From assembly GCF_000208865.1 (NCBI RefSeq), contig NC_018392.1, positions 2,748,793 to 2,812,792 of the forward strand: DNA of 64,000 nucleotides, read 5' to 3'. This DNA comes from Neospora caninum Liverpool. Lineage: Eukaryota; Apicomplexa; Conoidasida; Eucoccidiorida; Sarcocystidae. The translations under genes and the position numbers were made by a program. This document shows positions 47,838 through 61,100 of this stretch, in pieces. Numbering within the stretch: position 1 is the stretch's first letter; every line of letters begins with the position of its first letter. The notes below the pieces were generated by a model. It was not told the DNA's origin. It did no database searches and saw only the letters and a program-made list of their open reading frames with translations.

Positions 47838-49627
47838 AGCGGAGAGAAAGACACAACCGGAAACTGGATTTGGCTCGTCGATGCTCCTCGCGTGAAGTCC
47901 GTCCTGCCGCGCGTCTTGGGACTTCCCTTTTTTCCAGCAACTGAACTCGGCACCGACAACGCGAGGCGGTGAGAACGAGGGGAAGAGAGAAAAGCACAAA
48001 ACACGGCAATGTAGTTGGCGCCCGTGCCCCTGCGGCGCGAGTCGAAGCCATTTTTTGCTCGATTTCAAAGTCCTCGAGACTCAGCAACCCAGCAAGCGCG
48101 AAACGGGGGATATTCCCGGATGAGGCACGCCTAAAGCTTGGGGCGTCCTGCCGCTCTTTTCGTCTCGCCCTTTTCGAGTCCTTCGTCAGCGCGCGGCGTG
48201 CGCTTTCGCTAGTTTCCCCTCCAGAAGGAGAACTGTCTCCTCCTCGGTAACCGTGCAACATGCGATAGATCTCTGCGCATTCGTCTTGCTGCTCTGTACG
48301 TACACGCGGGTGACATCTCGAAATCGCCTTGCAGTCTCGTGACCGTGCCGTCTGTGCTGCGTTAGTGCCGGGCGTCGCCGCCTCTCGTGCGCTGCATGTG
48401 GATTACCAATGAACAGCAGGACGGAGACTTTCCGTTTTAGCGACACAGCGCTTCTCTTCCCCGCAGTTGTGTCCCTGGCCATCTTGTCGGCCGCTGGCGT
48501 CAGGCGTCCAGTGCGGCCTTCGGGTGTCGCGCGCGCGTTTTGCGTGCCCGTTGCTGAGTGCGTTTTTGACTCACTCTGAAGACAGCCCAAGCCTAAATTT
48601 GTTTTAAAACCTTGAAACATCTTATATAGAGAGCCAAACGGCGAAACGCAAACTCTTTTGCGCCGTGTCTGTGCCGCTTCGGGTCTTTTCCTGTCTCTGT
48701 TCGTCTCACTCTCTTGTGCTTCCCTCTAGCACTGTCTCGTGTCTCTGTTCGTCTCACTCTCTTGTGCTTCCCTCTAGCACTGTCTCGTGTCTCTGTTCGT
48801 CTCTGTTCGTCTCACTCTCTTGTGCTTCCCTCTAGCACTGTCTCGTGTCTCTGTTCGTCTCACTCTCTTGTGCTTCCCTCTAGCACTGTCTCGTGCCCCT
48901 TCTCTTCCGTCTTCGCCGCGGTTTCTCTCTCTGCACCGTGGGAGGCCCCCACCGCGGCACGGCGCTGTTCTGTCTCCGTTCCCTCTCCCTCTTCCTTTTC
49001 TTTCCAGCGTGGTGTCTTCCTTTCCGCACTCTGTTCCACGGCCGGAAAGAATGGAAGCTTCGATCAGGCTCTCTGTTGAACGGCGACAGCTCAAGAGACT
49101 TTTCACGGTTGGAAAGCAAAAACCTTTCGTGGTGTCTTCGCGGGGCGAAGAACAAGGCAGCCGAAAGTCTAGGCAAAACCGCAGTTGCATCGCCGCCAGC
49201 GTCGCTGGAAATGAAGGGTGCTTACAAGGGAAATCGCCTTCGCAGCTTGTCTGCCCTCACCCTGTTTTCTCTCGCCCCACCCCTCGGGAGACGACACGGT
49301 CATGCTTAGAGGAGAGACACAGCGAAAACGCCAACTAAAAAAGTTCCCTTCACGTGACTCACGCGAAAAAGAGAGAACACATGGAGGCACTCCCGTGCCT
49401 CCTCACAATTCGCACTCTGGGTCTCAGTGTCCTTTTCAGTCTCCCGAAAAGGGAAACCAAATAGGCCTCTTCGTCACCTCTGTCCTCCAACTTTGAAAGT
49501 GTGCAGAAAAAGAGACGGAAGGCATAGACGCCGGCCCTCTTGTGCCAGCGTCCTTTCTCGCGTTCTTCTGTCTTCTTATTTTTGCGCTTCTCTTTCTCGG
49601 CTCTCCCCGCTCTAGTTCCTTGGCGCG
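47838..49627. other. Convergent intergenic region between glycerate kinase and TAF12-like gene
   Basis: These 1.8 kb hold both 3' UTRs. The notable content is a 48-bp minisatellite at 48692-48894. No open frame with a recognisable motif was found. Confidence 0.6.
48692..48894. repeat. 48-bp minisatellite, 4 copies
   Basis: The units start at 48692, 48740, 48788 and 48846 with TGTCTCTGTTCGTCTCAC. Each contains CTCTTGTGCTTCCCTCTAG and is nearly identical to the others. The third unit is 58 bp long because it carries an internal 10-bp duplication (TCGTCTCTGT). Confidence 0.97.
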
Positions 49628-52116
49628 TCAGTACTTCCGCGCCACTGTTGCCGCCCGCGCCTCGCCCTCGAGCGGTCCCGACTGTCTCCCTTGCGCATGC
49701 CGCATCGGAGCCAGGGGCGAAGCGAGGAGGCTGCTTGGGGAAGCACCCGCAAAGAACCGCGCATCTTGCGGCGTCGCGGATGCGGGGCCTTGCAGGACGG
49801 GATAGGCGAAACCGGCCGGGAAATACGGAGAAGCCGCGAAAGCCGAAGGCATGGACGGCGACAGCGGAGGCTGCGAAATGAGCGACGCTCCCGGAGGCGA
49901 GGCGCTGTGCTGGACCAGGAGGTGCGGCGACGGCGACATGCGAGGCGCAGAAGGAAGAGAGGAAGGAAGAGAAGAAGGAAGAGAAGAGGGAAGAGAGGAA
50001 GGAAGAGAAGAAGGAAGAGAAGAGGGAAGAGAGGAAGGAAGAGAAGAAGGAAGAGAAGAGGGAAGAGAGGAAGGAAGAGAAGAAGGAAGAGAAGAGGGAA
50101 GAGAGGAAGGAAGAGAAGATGAAGAATAGGCCTGTGTGTAGTCTACCGGCGGATCGAGCCCGCCTTCGGAAACGGGGTGATGGAGGGAGCGCGCATGCAT
50201 TGGCACCGAAGACGCGTGACGCGGGACTGCAGTCGCGCCAGAGACGGCGAGAGAAGAAGCGGCGCGGCCGCTGGGGGGATCCCCGCCGTGGGAAGCTATC
50301 TCCCCAGACGCCAGCCGTTGATTCGGATGCTCTGCGAAAGCGAGAAGCGAAGACGACGGATGCGCAGGGTGCGCCGCGACCGGGAGTCTGCCGAGATCAA
50401 ACTGTCCAGGGACCGGTGCGGGCGAGGTTCCTCGATAGACCTCTTGACTCGAGTTCCGCGAAGCTGCGCTGACGCGACTGGAGTCTTCTGTTGTGTCTTC
50501 TCTCTCCGTCTCGCCGGAGAGCCCGTCTCCTTGTCTCGAGGCCTGCTCGGCGGCCACGGAGGCGGATGCGTCCCGATCCGCCTCATCTGTCCTCAACTTC
50601 CCAGCTCTTGGAGTCGAAGCGTCAACCGCGCCGCAGTCGCCGACAGCGCTGGCGAGGCGACTCTTCGCTGACAACGCCTCTTCGCTCTCCCCCGCCTGCG
50701 TCGAAGGCCCCCGGAAGGAGGCGTGCCGTTTGCTCTCTTCGCCGGGTTCACTGTCGTCCTCCGCTCTCCTCTTCTTCTCCTCGGTGCGCTCGCCGGAGCC
50801 TTGAGTCTGCGGAGCCGCAGCGGTACCCTTCACGGCGCCCTTCTGAGCGGAGACAAGTGTCCTGACGCGGATCTTCCTGCCGCCTTCAGACCGATTCCCC
50901 GCGCCGCCAAAGCCGCCTTCTTTCTGCTCAAGGAGAATCTGCTGAAACAGGCAGGCCTGCGTCTCTTGCTGCCGGCTGACGAGGGCCTTGAGAGACTGGG
51001 CAGGGGCGCTGGAGCCTACGCGCGTCGCAGACCACGCGAAACTCGAGAGTGGAACCTCGAGGCCCAACGAGCAGGACGTGTCCCCGTCTCCGCAGAGACT
51101 GGCGGGAGGTGCGAGGGCCGAGGCGGGAACCGCGAAGGTCCGGGCTGAAGGAGGAAAGACGCACAGAAGACAGCAGGCACGTCGAGAGCGTTCAACGCCA
51201 AACAAATGAAACCGCACGCGTGTTCCGCCCAACCCGAGTCGCACGCCAACCTCGCCCCAGTTCTGGTGACTGGAAGCAATTCCTATTTCGCGCGCGACTC
51301 TCTGTCGCCCGATCTCTGTCCCCTGCTCCTGTTGTGTCGGTACGAAATGCCCCTTCTGTCTCTATCTCTCTCTAAGTCCTAAACTCTCTACATGTTTCTG
51401 TGTGTGTCCGTCTCCTCTCATTCTCTTCATGTCTCTTTCCTTTCTGTTTTTTTGGACACCTCTTGTGTGTATGTGTTCCTTCCGGTGCGCTGTCTCCGCC
51501 TGTGTTTGTCTCTCTTTTCTGGCACGAATCGAGCACGGACCGAGGCAAAAACGAAGATCTTCTCGAGTCAGGGTCGCCCCGTGGCGCGTGCGGCATGTCC
51601 GGGCGGCGTGGACGCCGGCGTCGACAACGAAGGCGTCGAGGAAATCCCCGACGAGCTGCCACAGAGACGCAGAGACAAAACCGACTCTGTATGTGGGAGG
51701 AGAGACGCCGAGCGCACTGCAAAAAGCCAAGCAGCGGCTGTTCGTAGAGATGTCTCGAGAAATGCTGAGGGTGAGAGACGCTCGCAGAGCCAAGAGAGAA
51801 GTTGAGAGAGCAAGCGACAGTTGAAAAAAGAGCGGACTGCGGAAAAGGGACAATCTCCGCACCTAGACCTACGAGTCGACACAAGGGAGAGACGCGGGCG
51901 ACTTACTCGTGCAGCCGACGAATCAATTTCTGCCTGGTTGTCAAGGTCGTGGAGCGCCTTCTCCACAAGTCCAGCGTGGACTGCGGAGAAGACAGCTTCG
52001 ACTGGAAACTCCTGCGTCTTTGTCAACGCATCGGGAGAGACAGGGGCATCAATGGGCGAGGCGCGAGGACACGCCTCCGGGCAATCCGCCGCACATAGAG
52101 CCGCTGCTTCGTTCAT
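49628..52116 (-). CDS. Histone-fold protein, TAF12-like, with Ser-Leu-Pro repeat tail
   Basis: Exon 1 is 52116-51907, with a perfect GTAAGT donor. Exon 2 starts at 51655. Its end is unresolved; 51460 keeps phase but the donor AG|GTGTCC is weak. Exon 3 is 51144-49628 after a strong polypyrimidine acceptor. This gives about 640 residues. The histone fold spans the exon 1/2 junction: helix GLVEKALHDLDNQAEID, then long helix LVGDFLDAFVVDAGVHAART, then RHGATLTREDLRFCL. That pattern (DFxDxxV, R-H, T-L-x-x-x-D-L-x-x-x-L) resembles TAF12, a TFIID/SAGA subunit that pairs with TAF4. The long C-terminal region is low complexity, with a stretch predicted helical (KALVSRQQETQACLFQQILL) and a tandem SSLP tract. 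Other histone-fold families remain possible. The acceptor chosen for exon 2 is the only one by eye that keeps phase with exon 1. Confidence 0.6.
49951..50128 (-). repeat. Coding minisatellite encoding SSLP tetrapeptides
   Basis: A 12-bp subunit of the type GGAAGAGAAGAA (plus strand) is arranged in a higher-order 36-bp period. It encodes about a dozen consecutive Leu-Pro-Ser-Ser units in the TAF12-like protein. The near-identity of the 36-bp units implies recent expansion. Confidence 0.95.
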
Positions 52117-55100
52117 TCTTCGCGACTAGGAAAAGGAAGAGGAAGAAAGCAGGGACGGCGCTTTGGCCGCACGACAGGCATGTCGACAGACAACAGCGTG
52201 TCTACAGACGGAGACTCAGTTCGACGCCCGGTCTACACATCTAGCCACGACAAAAACAAATAAGCGTGAACGCAAAGAAAGCACATGCAGATATTTGCGT
52301 GCACGTGTATGAAAGCAGGTGCATGTAAATAGAGCGCAGATTATGGGCGCCAGGAGCCACGCGCACACGTAGGCGGGAAGAAAAGGGTCGGAGAGCAGTG
52401 CTAGAACGGGGGTGTGCTTCCTGCTGGGCGCTCTTCTTCATGCAGCCAGAGCAGAGAAAATCGGGGAACCCCTCGCTCTGGAAACGGCAGTTTGCATGTG
52501 CGTCGATTTTCGCGGGTTTGTGACGGCGCGCGACGGAGCTCGGGGTAGCGGAGACGCTTTCGAACCGAAAGCGCCGCTCTGCGGAGCCTTGGCTAGGCGA
52601 GGCGACAGCTGGGAAAAGGACGGAAACGCGCGGTGTAAGAGTGCCGGGGACTCTCTTTCGCGGCCACGCGGAGAGGCGCTTGGGGACTGGAAAGTCGCAA
52701 AGAAAAACGGGATGAGAAACGCGTGAGACGGCAGGGGGCTGTGTTCCCAACTCGGGGTTCCAGACTGCGCAGCAGCTAGAAGCAAGCACGTGGTTCAAGC
52801 GGGGCTTTCTGTCGTCGAAAAGAAGAAGGGAGAAAATCTCCGGTGGAGGCGCCTTCGTTTCGAGTGAAAAAAAAAACGGAAAGTGGGCGTTCCCCGGCGA
52901 CACAGCAAGCGAAACGGCGCGCGTGCGCGTGTGCTAAACGTCGTTTGCATGCGCGTCAGACACATCTGACGAGTCCGGCTGCTCAGGATCTCAGCCGGGT
53001 AAGCGCCTGCCGGGTTTTTTCTCGAAGAAACACACCAGCGAAGGGGGCTCCTATCAGGGTCTGCATGGGGCGGAGACAGGATTCCGAGCCCCCTCAGCAC
53101 GGGTCACGGCCTTTACTCGAATTTGCAAATCTGCGCGTAGCTACCCATAGAGATGTCTGTGTAAGGGCTAGCTTCCTACGGGGATATGTCTGCGCTTGGC
53201 AATACAAAGACAGCGGAATGCTAGCTTTAAATGCTTATTCAGATGGACTGGCATAGCTAAAACTACATCTGCAGAGGGAGATAGGTGGGCATGTACGTGT
53301 AGATGAATGTGCGCAGGCAGATGGACAGGTGTAGGTTAACTAGCAGGCCGGTAACCCCTGTCGCCGCCGGACGTATACACGCATTCGCATAAAAACACTT
53401 CTACTTTTGAACATCCAGATGTGTGCATGTATCTTTTAGCGTGTATATATGGCAGAGCGTGTACAAAACTGGGAATAGAGCCTCAAAGTCACGAGGGGCC
53501 ACGTGCCGTGCAGCGGCGGGAAAGTGGTGAATTTTAAGCAGTTCGGTAGGCATCCCCCTGAACGCAGAAGACATGCGAACGCTACAGCGAAAAAAAAACG
53601 AAGTTGCAAAATGTCCACACATTGATAACCAACAGACACACACACTTCAGACAGATAGAGATGGCCGCTGTGAGGCGGGCACGAGTGCCGAGGCCAGATT
53701 AGTGTTTTTGCACATTCTGGAAGAGCGGAGACACCCGACTGCAATACTCTCGAGAAAAGTTCACTCTAAAAGTGAAACCCCCATGTGTTCGCGCGTCATC
53801 CTCAAAGAGAGAATCTTCCATTGGCAAAACAACTGACTCGCTTTGTAGTGAGGGATAAGAACGCCAAGCATTTGCCGGTATCGTGGCATCCCGCCTGGCT
53901 GTGACCACACAGCGGACTCTCAAGACGTGCACCTGGTTCCAGAACTTGGTCACGGCCTTCGCATCTTCTCCCTCCTTTTCTAAAGAGTGTACCAATCCGT
54001 TACTCCCTCTTACATTAGACACCTGGGAGAAACGCAGTTGTGTTCCTCACGTACCGGGGACGCACTGGGGTGTTGCACAGGCGTACTTTTGCGCTTCCGT
54101 GTGTAGAGGCGCGGTAGCATATAGCATGTCGTATCAAAACTACACCCGAGCAAAACATAGACCGGTAAAGCTTATAAAAGTGTGTGTGCATGTAGAGGTT
54201 CCAATGAGGTTGAGTTCTTTACCGCTCTTCCTTGATGGCGGTTACCACCGTCAGGTGCCAAGAGAGGAGAGCGGACTTGGGTTAATGCCGACGGCAGTGC
54301 TGACCCAGAGGTAGGCAAACACGGAAGTGTCTAAGAAAGTGGCGCCGTGAGCTTTTGTGTCCAAGGGAGAGAGGAAGACTATTCTCGGATGCAAGGTTGC
54401 CGCTCCCTGGTACTACGAAGCTAGCTCGTTTTAAAGCAGGTGCCGTCGACGGCCGGGGGCTTACCGCTGCAAGGAACCAACCAGATTTGGTCACCTTCAG
54501 CCTAGATCACCCCCGGGAACACAGGCAGTCCGTTTCTGGCGCCGTAGAGAGATTTGACCAAGTGCCCGTGGAGGAGGCCGCCTGACGGCTCACTCTGTCC
54601 CTCCTCGGTCCTTCTCATCGTCGCGTCTTCTGGAAGAGTACCCTTGAAGTTTTTCTGGAAGAGCACCCTTGAAGTTTGAGGAGGGCGTTTCTGAATCCTT
54701 GCTTTGTGTTGCGCTGTTACCTTTCCCTTACTTTCCCAGCCGGACAAATAGATGTCAGCGCGTTTCCGCCTCGCGCTGCGCTCGTCGTAGCCCGGCGTTT
54801 GGGACAACTCTTCTTCCGTTTTCTCGCGCCTAGTCTGATCTCTATTGCCACATGCGAGATAAAGCCGTGTTCTGAACGGACCTCCCGATGTCGGTGCATC
54901 TTGATTCGGACACGCAGCCTCTCTGAGTCGCGGGCATTCAACTCTACGGACTGTCACTATTTAAAAAGGCCACCAAGAGAGGAACACTTTTTTTCTGTTC
55001 CCGAACAGATTCTCCCTAATGCTTTATGTCTGGCGGTGAGGAGGAATTGTGTGTTTGCCCGGATGATATCCCCCGCAGAAAAGCTGTGTTACTCCAAGTT

Positions 55101-58100
55101 CCTGGCGCCCCGGATTGGAGCAGTCAGCGCTGCTGAGTTGCCGACACATGGAAGCAGCCCGACATATATACTCCCCAGAAAAAGGTAGTTTTTGTAAAGC
55201 TAGGAATCTCGTTTTATAATGCGTGAGCGGCGCAGCTGTCCCGTACACGCAGCGCAATGAGGAAAGCTCACGGCCGTACGCCGGTGTTTTCGTCTAGCGT
55301 GAGGACCTATCCCAGGACAGGTGAGAAGGGACGGATACACGCTTAGTATCCCGTTACCACAGTCACGTTTTGTCGGAAGAAAACCTCTATTGGAGGGAGA
55401 AAACAGAATATCATCTTTATGGAGAGAATCGGCCTGTTCACCGGGAAAACCCGGCGTAGACTATACAAACAGGCAGCCCCTGGTAATCATCCGACAGAAA
55501 ACCTCGGCGCGTGTCACAACGCACACGGGCACACACCCTTCACAAAGTTTTCACTGCGGGCGAGCGGCACGACGCTCCGTCTAAAAAAAGGCAAATGTAA
55601 AACTGCTCGCCACGCTGGACAACACACCTTACGCGCGACTCGTCCTCGAGGCCACACAGCCCTGTAACTCCGACTCGGAATCACGATCGTTAACGCGGAA
55701 CTTCCGTGAGACAGCGACTGCCGCACACAGCCAAGAAAAACCGGGGAATTCCATATGCATGTCACCCCAAAAACTTTGTTTTCCCTGGAAAGTCGCTAGG
55801 GTAGCCGTGACCTCGATCCAACGCACGCAAAGCCCTGGAACACCCCGAAGCATAAAAAAATGAAAAGCCAACCTGCATAAAAAGCGTTCACGGCAAAATT
55901 GACAAGACGGTGCCAAACGTCGAGCACCGGGTGAACGTAACCACGAATGAGGGTTGTATTTCTTCGCCGTCGATCATATCGTTTTCGGTCTTTTGTCAGC
56001 TGCGGTGTCGCGCTGGAAGTCTGAGACATGGGAAGCACATCACCGGAGTGTTCCGGCCATTCTTAGGTATCCCTCGTTTCTTCCCTTTTTGACCATCGGC
56101 AAGAAGTGGCTACAGGTCTATGAGGCAGGCAGACCGAAGCAATCACACGTGAGACGTCGTAGTGATGCACCGATGGTACTCCTACGTCACTGTGGAAATC
56201 ATCCTCTCGGCAGCGTCTCGGTGTAACGCAGCTGTCATTCCAGTGTTCTGGAAGCGGTGACTTCTACCCCAAAGGGTTCCATTGACGCCACAGACTCTGC
56301 ACTGAGACACAAATCAGCACAATCAGACGCGCAAGCATATATCGGTGTCTGCTTGGGTTGTCCGATTTCGCTTAAAATTGTCGGAAAGGCATTGCGCAGG
56401 CCCGCTGAACAGCGCGCCAGAGATTCCAGGAAATGAGAATGCCTCTTTCTGTGTCCGTCTCGTGGCAGGGAGAGGCTAGACGCCAGGAACGCGTTAGCGG
56501 CGACTCAAGAGTGTCGCCTGCCGCGAGCCTGTGAGGGGCTGTACCGTCTAGAGGGAAGGCTGCGGAGAAAACACATACAGAAAGCACGCCTTTGCGCTTT
56601 TTGGTGCTCGGAGGGAGGGGGGGGGGGGGAGAGCGAGGCGCTGAGACGAAGTCGAGGTTGGCAGTTCGCGTGCAAATCAAGTGAGCCCGGACACACGGGA
56701 TTTCCGGTCTTCGATCCGAAAAGGATCGGCCGTGACGCGTCCTGGACGGCGCTTACATCCTAGCAAAGCGAGACCCGCAAAGCAGTGGTGCTCTCGCCCT
56801 TCTGAAACGCGCCTGTCTCGTCGCCCCCTTCAGCATTGTGACCCGCCCGACGATCCGTCGCGTCTAGGCTGTTGCGCCAAGGCCATCTCTGCAAGCGTTC
56901 GCATCCCGCATATTTGCTTTTCCGAGGCCTCGGGACCCTGACCCCTCACGGTTCCTCTCGCACTGCGCTGCTTGACCTTCTCGTTCATTCGCGCACAGAC
57001 ACCTTGCTCCTGCGCACGTTTCTAGTGGCGTTCGACCGATCCCCCTTCAGAAGTTCTCCAATCGGCTCAGGGGCTTCGCAGGACGAGAATGTGTTCTCTG
57101 CGGTCGCCGCAGTCTACGGATCTGCAGCGTGCACGCGCGATCCGCTTCGAACGCCGGCCGCAAGAGTCGCACGGCGCCCCTATGTGCATATGTCAGGCGC
57201 TCGAAAACTAGGCATTCAGCAACTCAAACGACGTTCCAAACTTTCCCTGGAACACGCAGAAACCCACGAAACCCGGTGGTAACGGCGACTGTAATCAGAT
57301 TCGGCAGACTGTCCCCGACCCGTGATCATCCCTGCTCGAGGGCAGGGAGCGCCAACTGAAACGAGACAGCTGCGCGCTTCCGGTCAGCGTCTCTCGACTC
57401 ACTTCCTGAAAAAACTGGCAAAAGCCGACGACGCTCCAGCCTGCGTCTCCAGCTTCACAACACTGGGGACCCATCTGTGGGCTGAGGGTGGTTCTGTCTG
57501 CAACCTACAGAGAGGCGCCACAATTCGCAACGCGTACTCTCTAAAATCGTCGTTCACGAAACGACAGGACACACGCCATGCAAAGAAGCGTGGCCAGCTG
57601 ACCGCCACGGCTGCCGCACCATTTTCCCCTCTCTCCAGGTCTTCGCCACTGAAAACTGAGCACGCTCCTTGCGACTCCGCCGGGCATCGTGACAAGACGA
57701 GCGAAAACTCGAGTGACGCTACAGCAGCGCAGTCCACCGGTGGATGAAGCAGCTAAATGCCCGGCCGAAAGACCCAATGTTCCCAATCGTCGGTGGGCTG
57801 GTGAGGCCGCTCACCGCTACGAGTAGGGAGGCAAATACTACCTGAGAATCCAGGAATACCAACGAGCACAGCGCCTCCGTTGTTGGCCTTTTGCAAGCAA
57901 ACCCCGGGGCGCTGCTATTCAGAAGGCGCAGTGGGGCGCTAAAGGTAAGATACGGGGACGCCTGCGGATGACGCCGCGGCAACTTCCCTGTTTTGTAACC
58001 GATCAGAATGACGTGCTGTGCACTTGGCAACTCGAGAAACTGAACAATGAGAGACAGTTTTCCCCTTTCTACCGTTCAGAAGTAAATACATTCAACGGAA

Positions 58101-61100
58101 CTCGCAAGACCATGCACGCCACTCACAATCTGAGGTCCAGTTGAAGTTCCCGTGCCGCCGTCCTTCACACGGGGTGTGATGACCCAGGGACACGTGCATG
58201 TTCCGACCATGAAAGCCACTGTAAAAAAGAGCGGCACGCCGCGTTGCCTTGCTGGTCGCGGATCCCTCTCACCCCTTTCTGTCTCCCACCGTCGTCTGCG
58301 CCTGCGGGACTCTCAAATCGCTCCCTGATGTTATCCGCGGCCGCTGCGCCGCACCTGTCCGAACGATCATGTGGGCAAAGCGATACGGTGGAAGCAAGAC
58401 TGCCTGCAGTTGTGATTTCTACGGAACGCACGCGGAAAAGGGCGTTTGTATGCTACGTTGTATCCACTTGGTGGGGCGCCGACGACTGCGGCGAAGGACG
58501 TACAGTTAACTGAACGGTTGAGAATAAGATCTGGATTTCGGGCTCAAGACCCGCCTGTTGGTTCGTCAACACTTTACGACTCGAAATGCAGTCAGTGGAT
58601 GGCTTATGATTTGGATGTAGAGTAGGATCTTCTGTTCTTTAACCAGAGTATTTGTAGCTCGATGGTTACATATACTTGCCAGCACACTGTATACCTTTGA
58701 GCCACTGCAAAGGTACATTATGTAAGATATGCTCGGAACCCCTCGCAAAGCGCGCGTGGCCGAGAATCTTTTGCTTCGGTTTAGAGACTCCCTCGTGGCA
58801 ACGGCTCTGACGACCGGAAGGTTTCCTCACTATCTGAAGAGAGACAAGTCGCGATGTCGCAGTCGGGAATGAACGGGAGAAGGACGCACAAGTGAGCCGC
58901 GGGTTCGCACGGCCAAGTTTCAGGCCGAGCCGAGAAGTTCTTTCCCATTCCTAGCGCGGCTGTGGGATGAGAGGGTGTTTCCAGTGCAGTCTGCCCGACT
59001 CCGTTCAGCAGACCTTCGGGCTCTGCTCTCAGACGCCAAGCCAAAAAGCCACGATCCACCAACGCGCGAGATCTTACCGCCTGAAACGCCCGGCAACGTG
59101 CTCTCCAGAACGCCCCTCAGTGAAGCATCCGGTTTGCCGCGCCCTGCAGAGGTCTGAAGAACCCGGTTCGGTTTTCATCCCCGCGGGCTACGAACCGGCC
59201 GATGCCGCGGATCCTTCGTCCCCAGCTTGCGCGAGGACAGCAATGTGGTGCCGCCATACTTCAAGGCCCCAGGCAAATAGCACCGGATGGGATAGGGAAC
59301 TGTGGAATCATATGGAGGTCACCGAGCATGCAGTAACAGTCAGACACCAAGCGAAGCTCGACGCAACCTGAGCCCTGCAGGCTCCCAAGGAGGTTTTGTG
59401 AGACGTCGGGTTGGACAACTTGGCCCAATCGAGCCCGCGATGTCCCTCCTTTCCTGTTAAACAGCCACCGCGCGGCAGGCGTGCACTGCGAGACAGTCCC
59501 CTCCTGGCTCTGAACTTACGTCCTGACGTGTCAGACCCGACGAGGTCGATACGTCCGAGTTCATGAGACTAGGTCGTGAATAGCTACTATCTTACACCTT
59601 ACTACCGGATTGGTGCTAGGGTTATACTAAACAACAGTGTTAATGACTACAGCTTCCAAGCGCGAGACATCCGCGTTTCCCGAGCCTGGGATCCCGTCAC
59701 CCGACGTGGTGGGCTCCAGCTATATAGAGAGCTAGGCGACTTTCGAAGCGTTTGCTCTCCAGGAGTGAGAACGGAATGCAGAGCCGTGGGTTTCTCACCA
59801 TCGTGAAATTGCGTAGTAAATTTACGGCCTGAGCGTTGGGGGTGTAAAGGTCCGAAAGGTCCGAGTTGGAGTAGAAGCACCTTTCCTGTGAAGCGCAAGC
59901 GGAGCTGAAGGCAATACCTTTCTGTTCACACACTTACGAGCTGACAGCGCAGCAACGGGGAACCGAGGCGGGAGGGTTTCACTGTGCACCGAACAAGATG
60001 GGCGTTCGCCGGCACTCTCGCGAATCGGGCTGCGGAGCTGTGCCTTGCTGCGCGGATGGCGACTCACGTCAGGATCCTAATGGAAGCGAAGGAAGAGACG
60101 GCAGGCTAGGCCTCTGCAAGCGGCACCGGTGGACATAAAAAAACGGATAGACCTCAACCGGGGGAGAGGGCGACCGCCCCGTGAGTTCCGGGACAGCCAG
60201 GTGCACGCACGACTGAACTGCAGATTTCGGGCAAGAGCCGAGTTCCCAGTTTGAAGGGCCAGTCTTTCAGCGCTGGCCAGTTTGAAACGCAGCTGCAGGC
60301 GGACACCCTCTCGAATCTCTGAATCGGACACTGCCGTTTTCTGCGATGGGTGGAACCTACCATCTATGAAGAGACGCGCATGCACACAGATGGCCGTGAG
60401 TCTCTTCCCGAGGAATCTGACCGAGGCGTGGCCTGGCAAGTGGTGTCACGCCGGATCTGCCAAGCGTCCCAGGCTGCGACGGGGTTGCAGATCAGACCGC
60501 GAGGCTCGACGCACTCTTTCAACGTTGCCAGTTTCATGCGAGTGGTCCCAAAGATTTCCCAGCCTTCCATCAGGTGGGAGGCTCGGTGTGTGCGTGAGTC
60601 GCATCCTCGGGTCGACAGAGTCCCCGACCTGATATTCACCCCGCGTTCTCCGACACAAGCAGACCCTCGTGCCACGCGAGCCTCGCCGCTGTGTGCGAAG
60701 AGAAGCAAAGCACTACGCCTGAACACCCCTTCTCTTTTTCCTCACTTTGGCGCTGAAGCGGAGACCGGAACAGGAGCTGGAGAATCCATGAGAGGCCTGA
60801 ACTCTGGAAACGCTAGAGCCGCCTTGCGCCGGCTTGCGCCGAACACGGCCACGTCCGTTCAAGCGCAAAGCCCAGCCCCGGCTCCTCCCAGCTCTCCGCG
60901 CTCGGACCAGGTGGAAGCCTGCACACCTCGCTGCTCACTGTGTCGGAAGCGCTCTACAGTTCACTTACACGACGTCCCCTGGAAAGTAACGACCGCAACC
61001 AGTCACAAGCAAGTCGCAGCCGTCCGTCTCTGTCTTGGTTCTTGTCGGTTCCAGGTCGAGACGCAGTGAAAAGCGGACCACTCCACTGGCGCCCGACCCC

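Noticed and set aside
54676..55188. A 170-codon plus-strand open frame in the gene-poor block
   Set aside because: It has no family resemblance, and its start lies at a 25-bp duplication. Chance openness is the simpler explanation.
60350..61069. A 239-codon plus-strand open frame in the gene-poor block
   Set aside because: It has no recognisable motif, signal peptide or compositional support, and overlapping frames are equally open.
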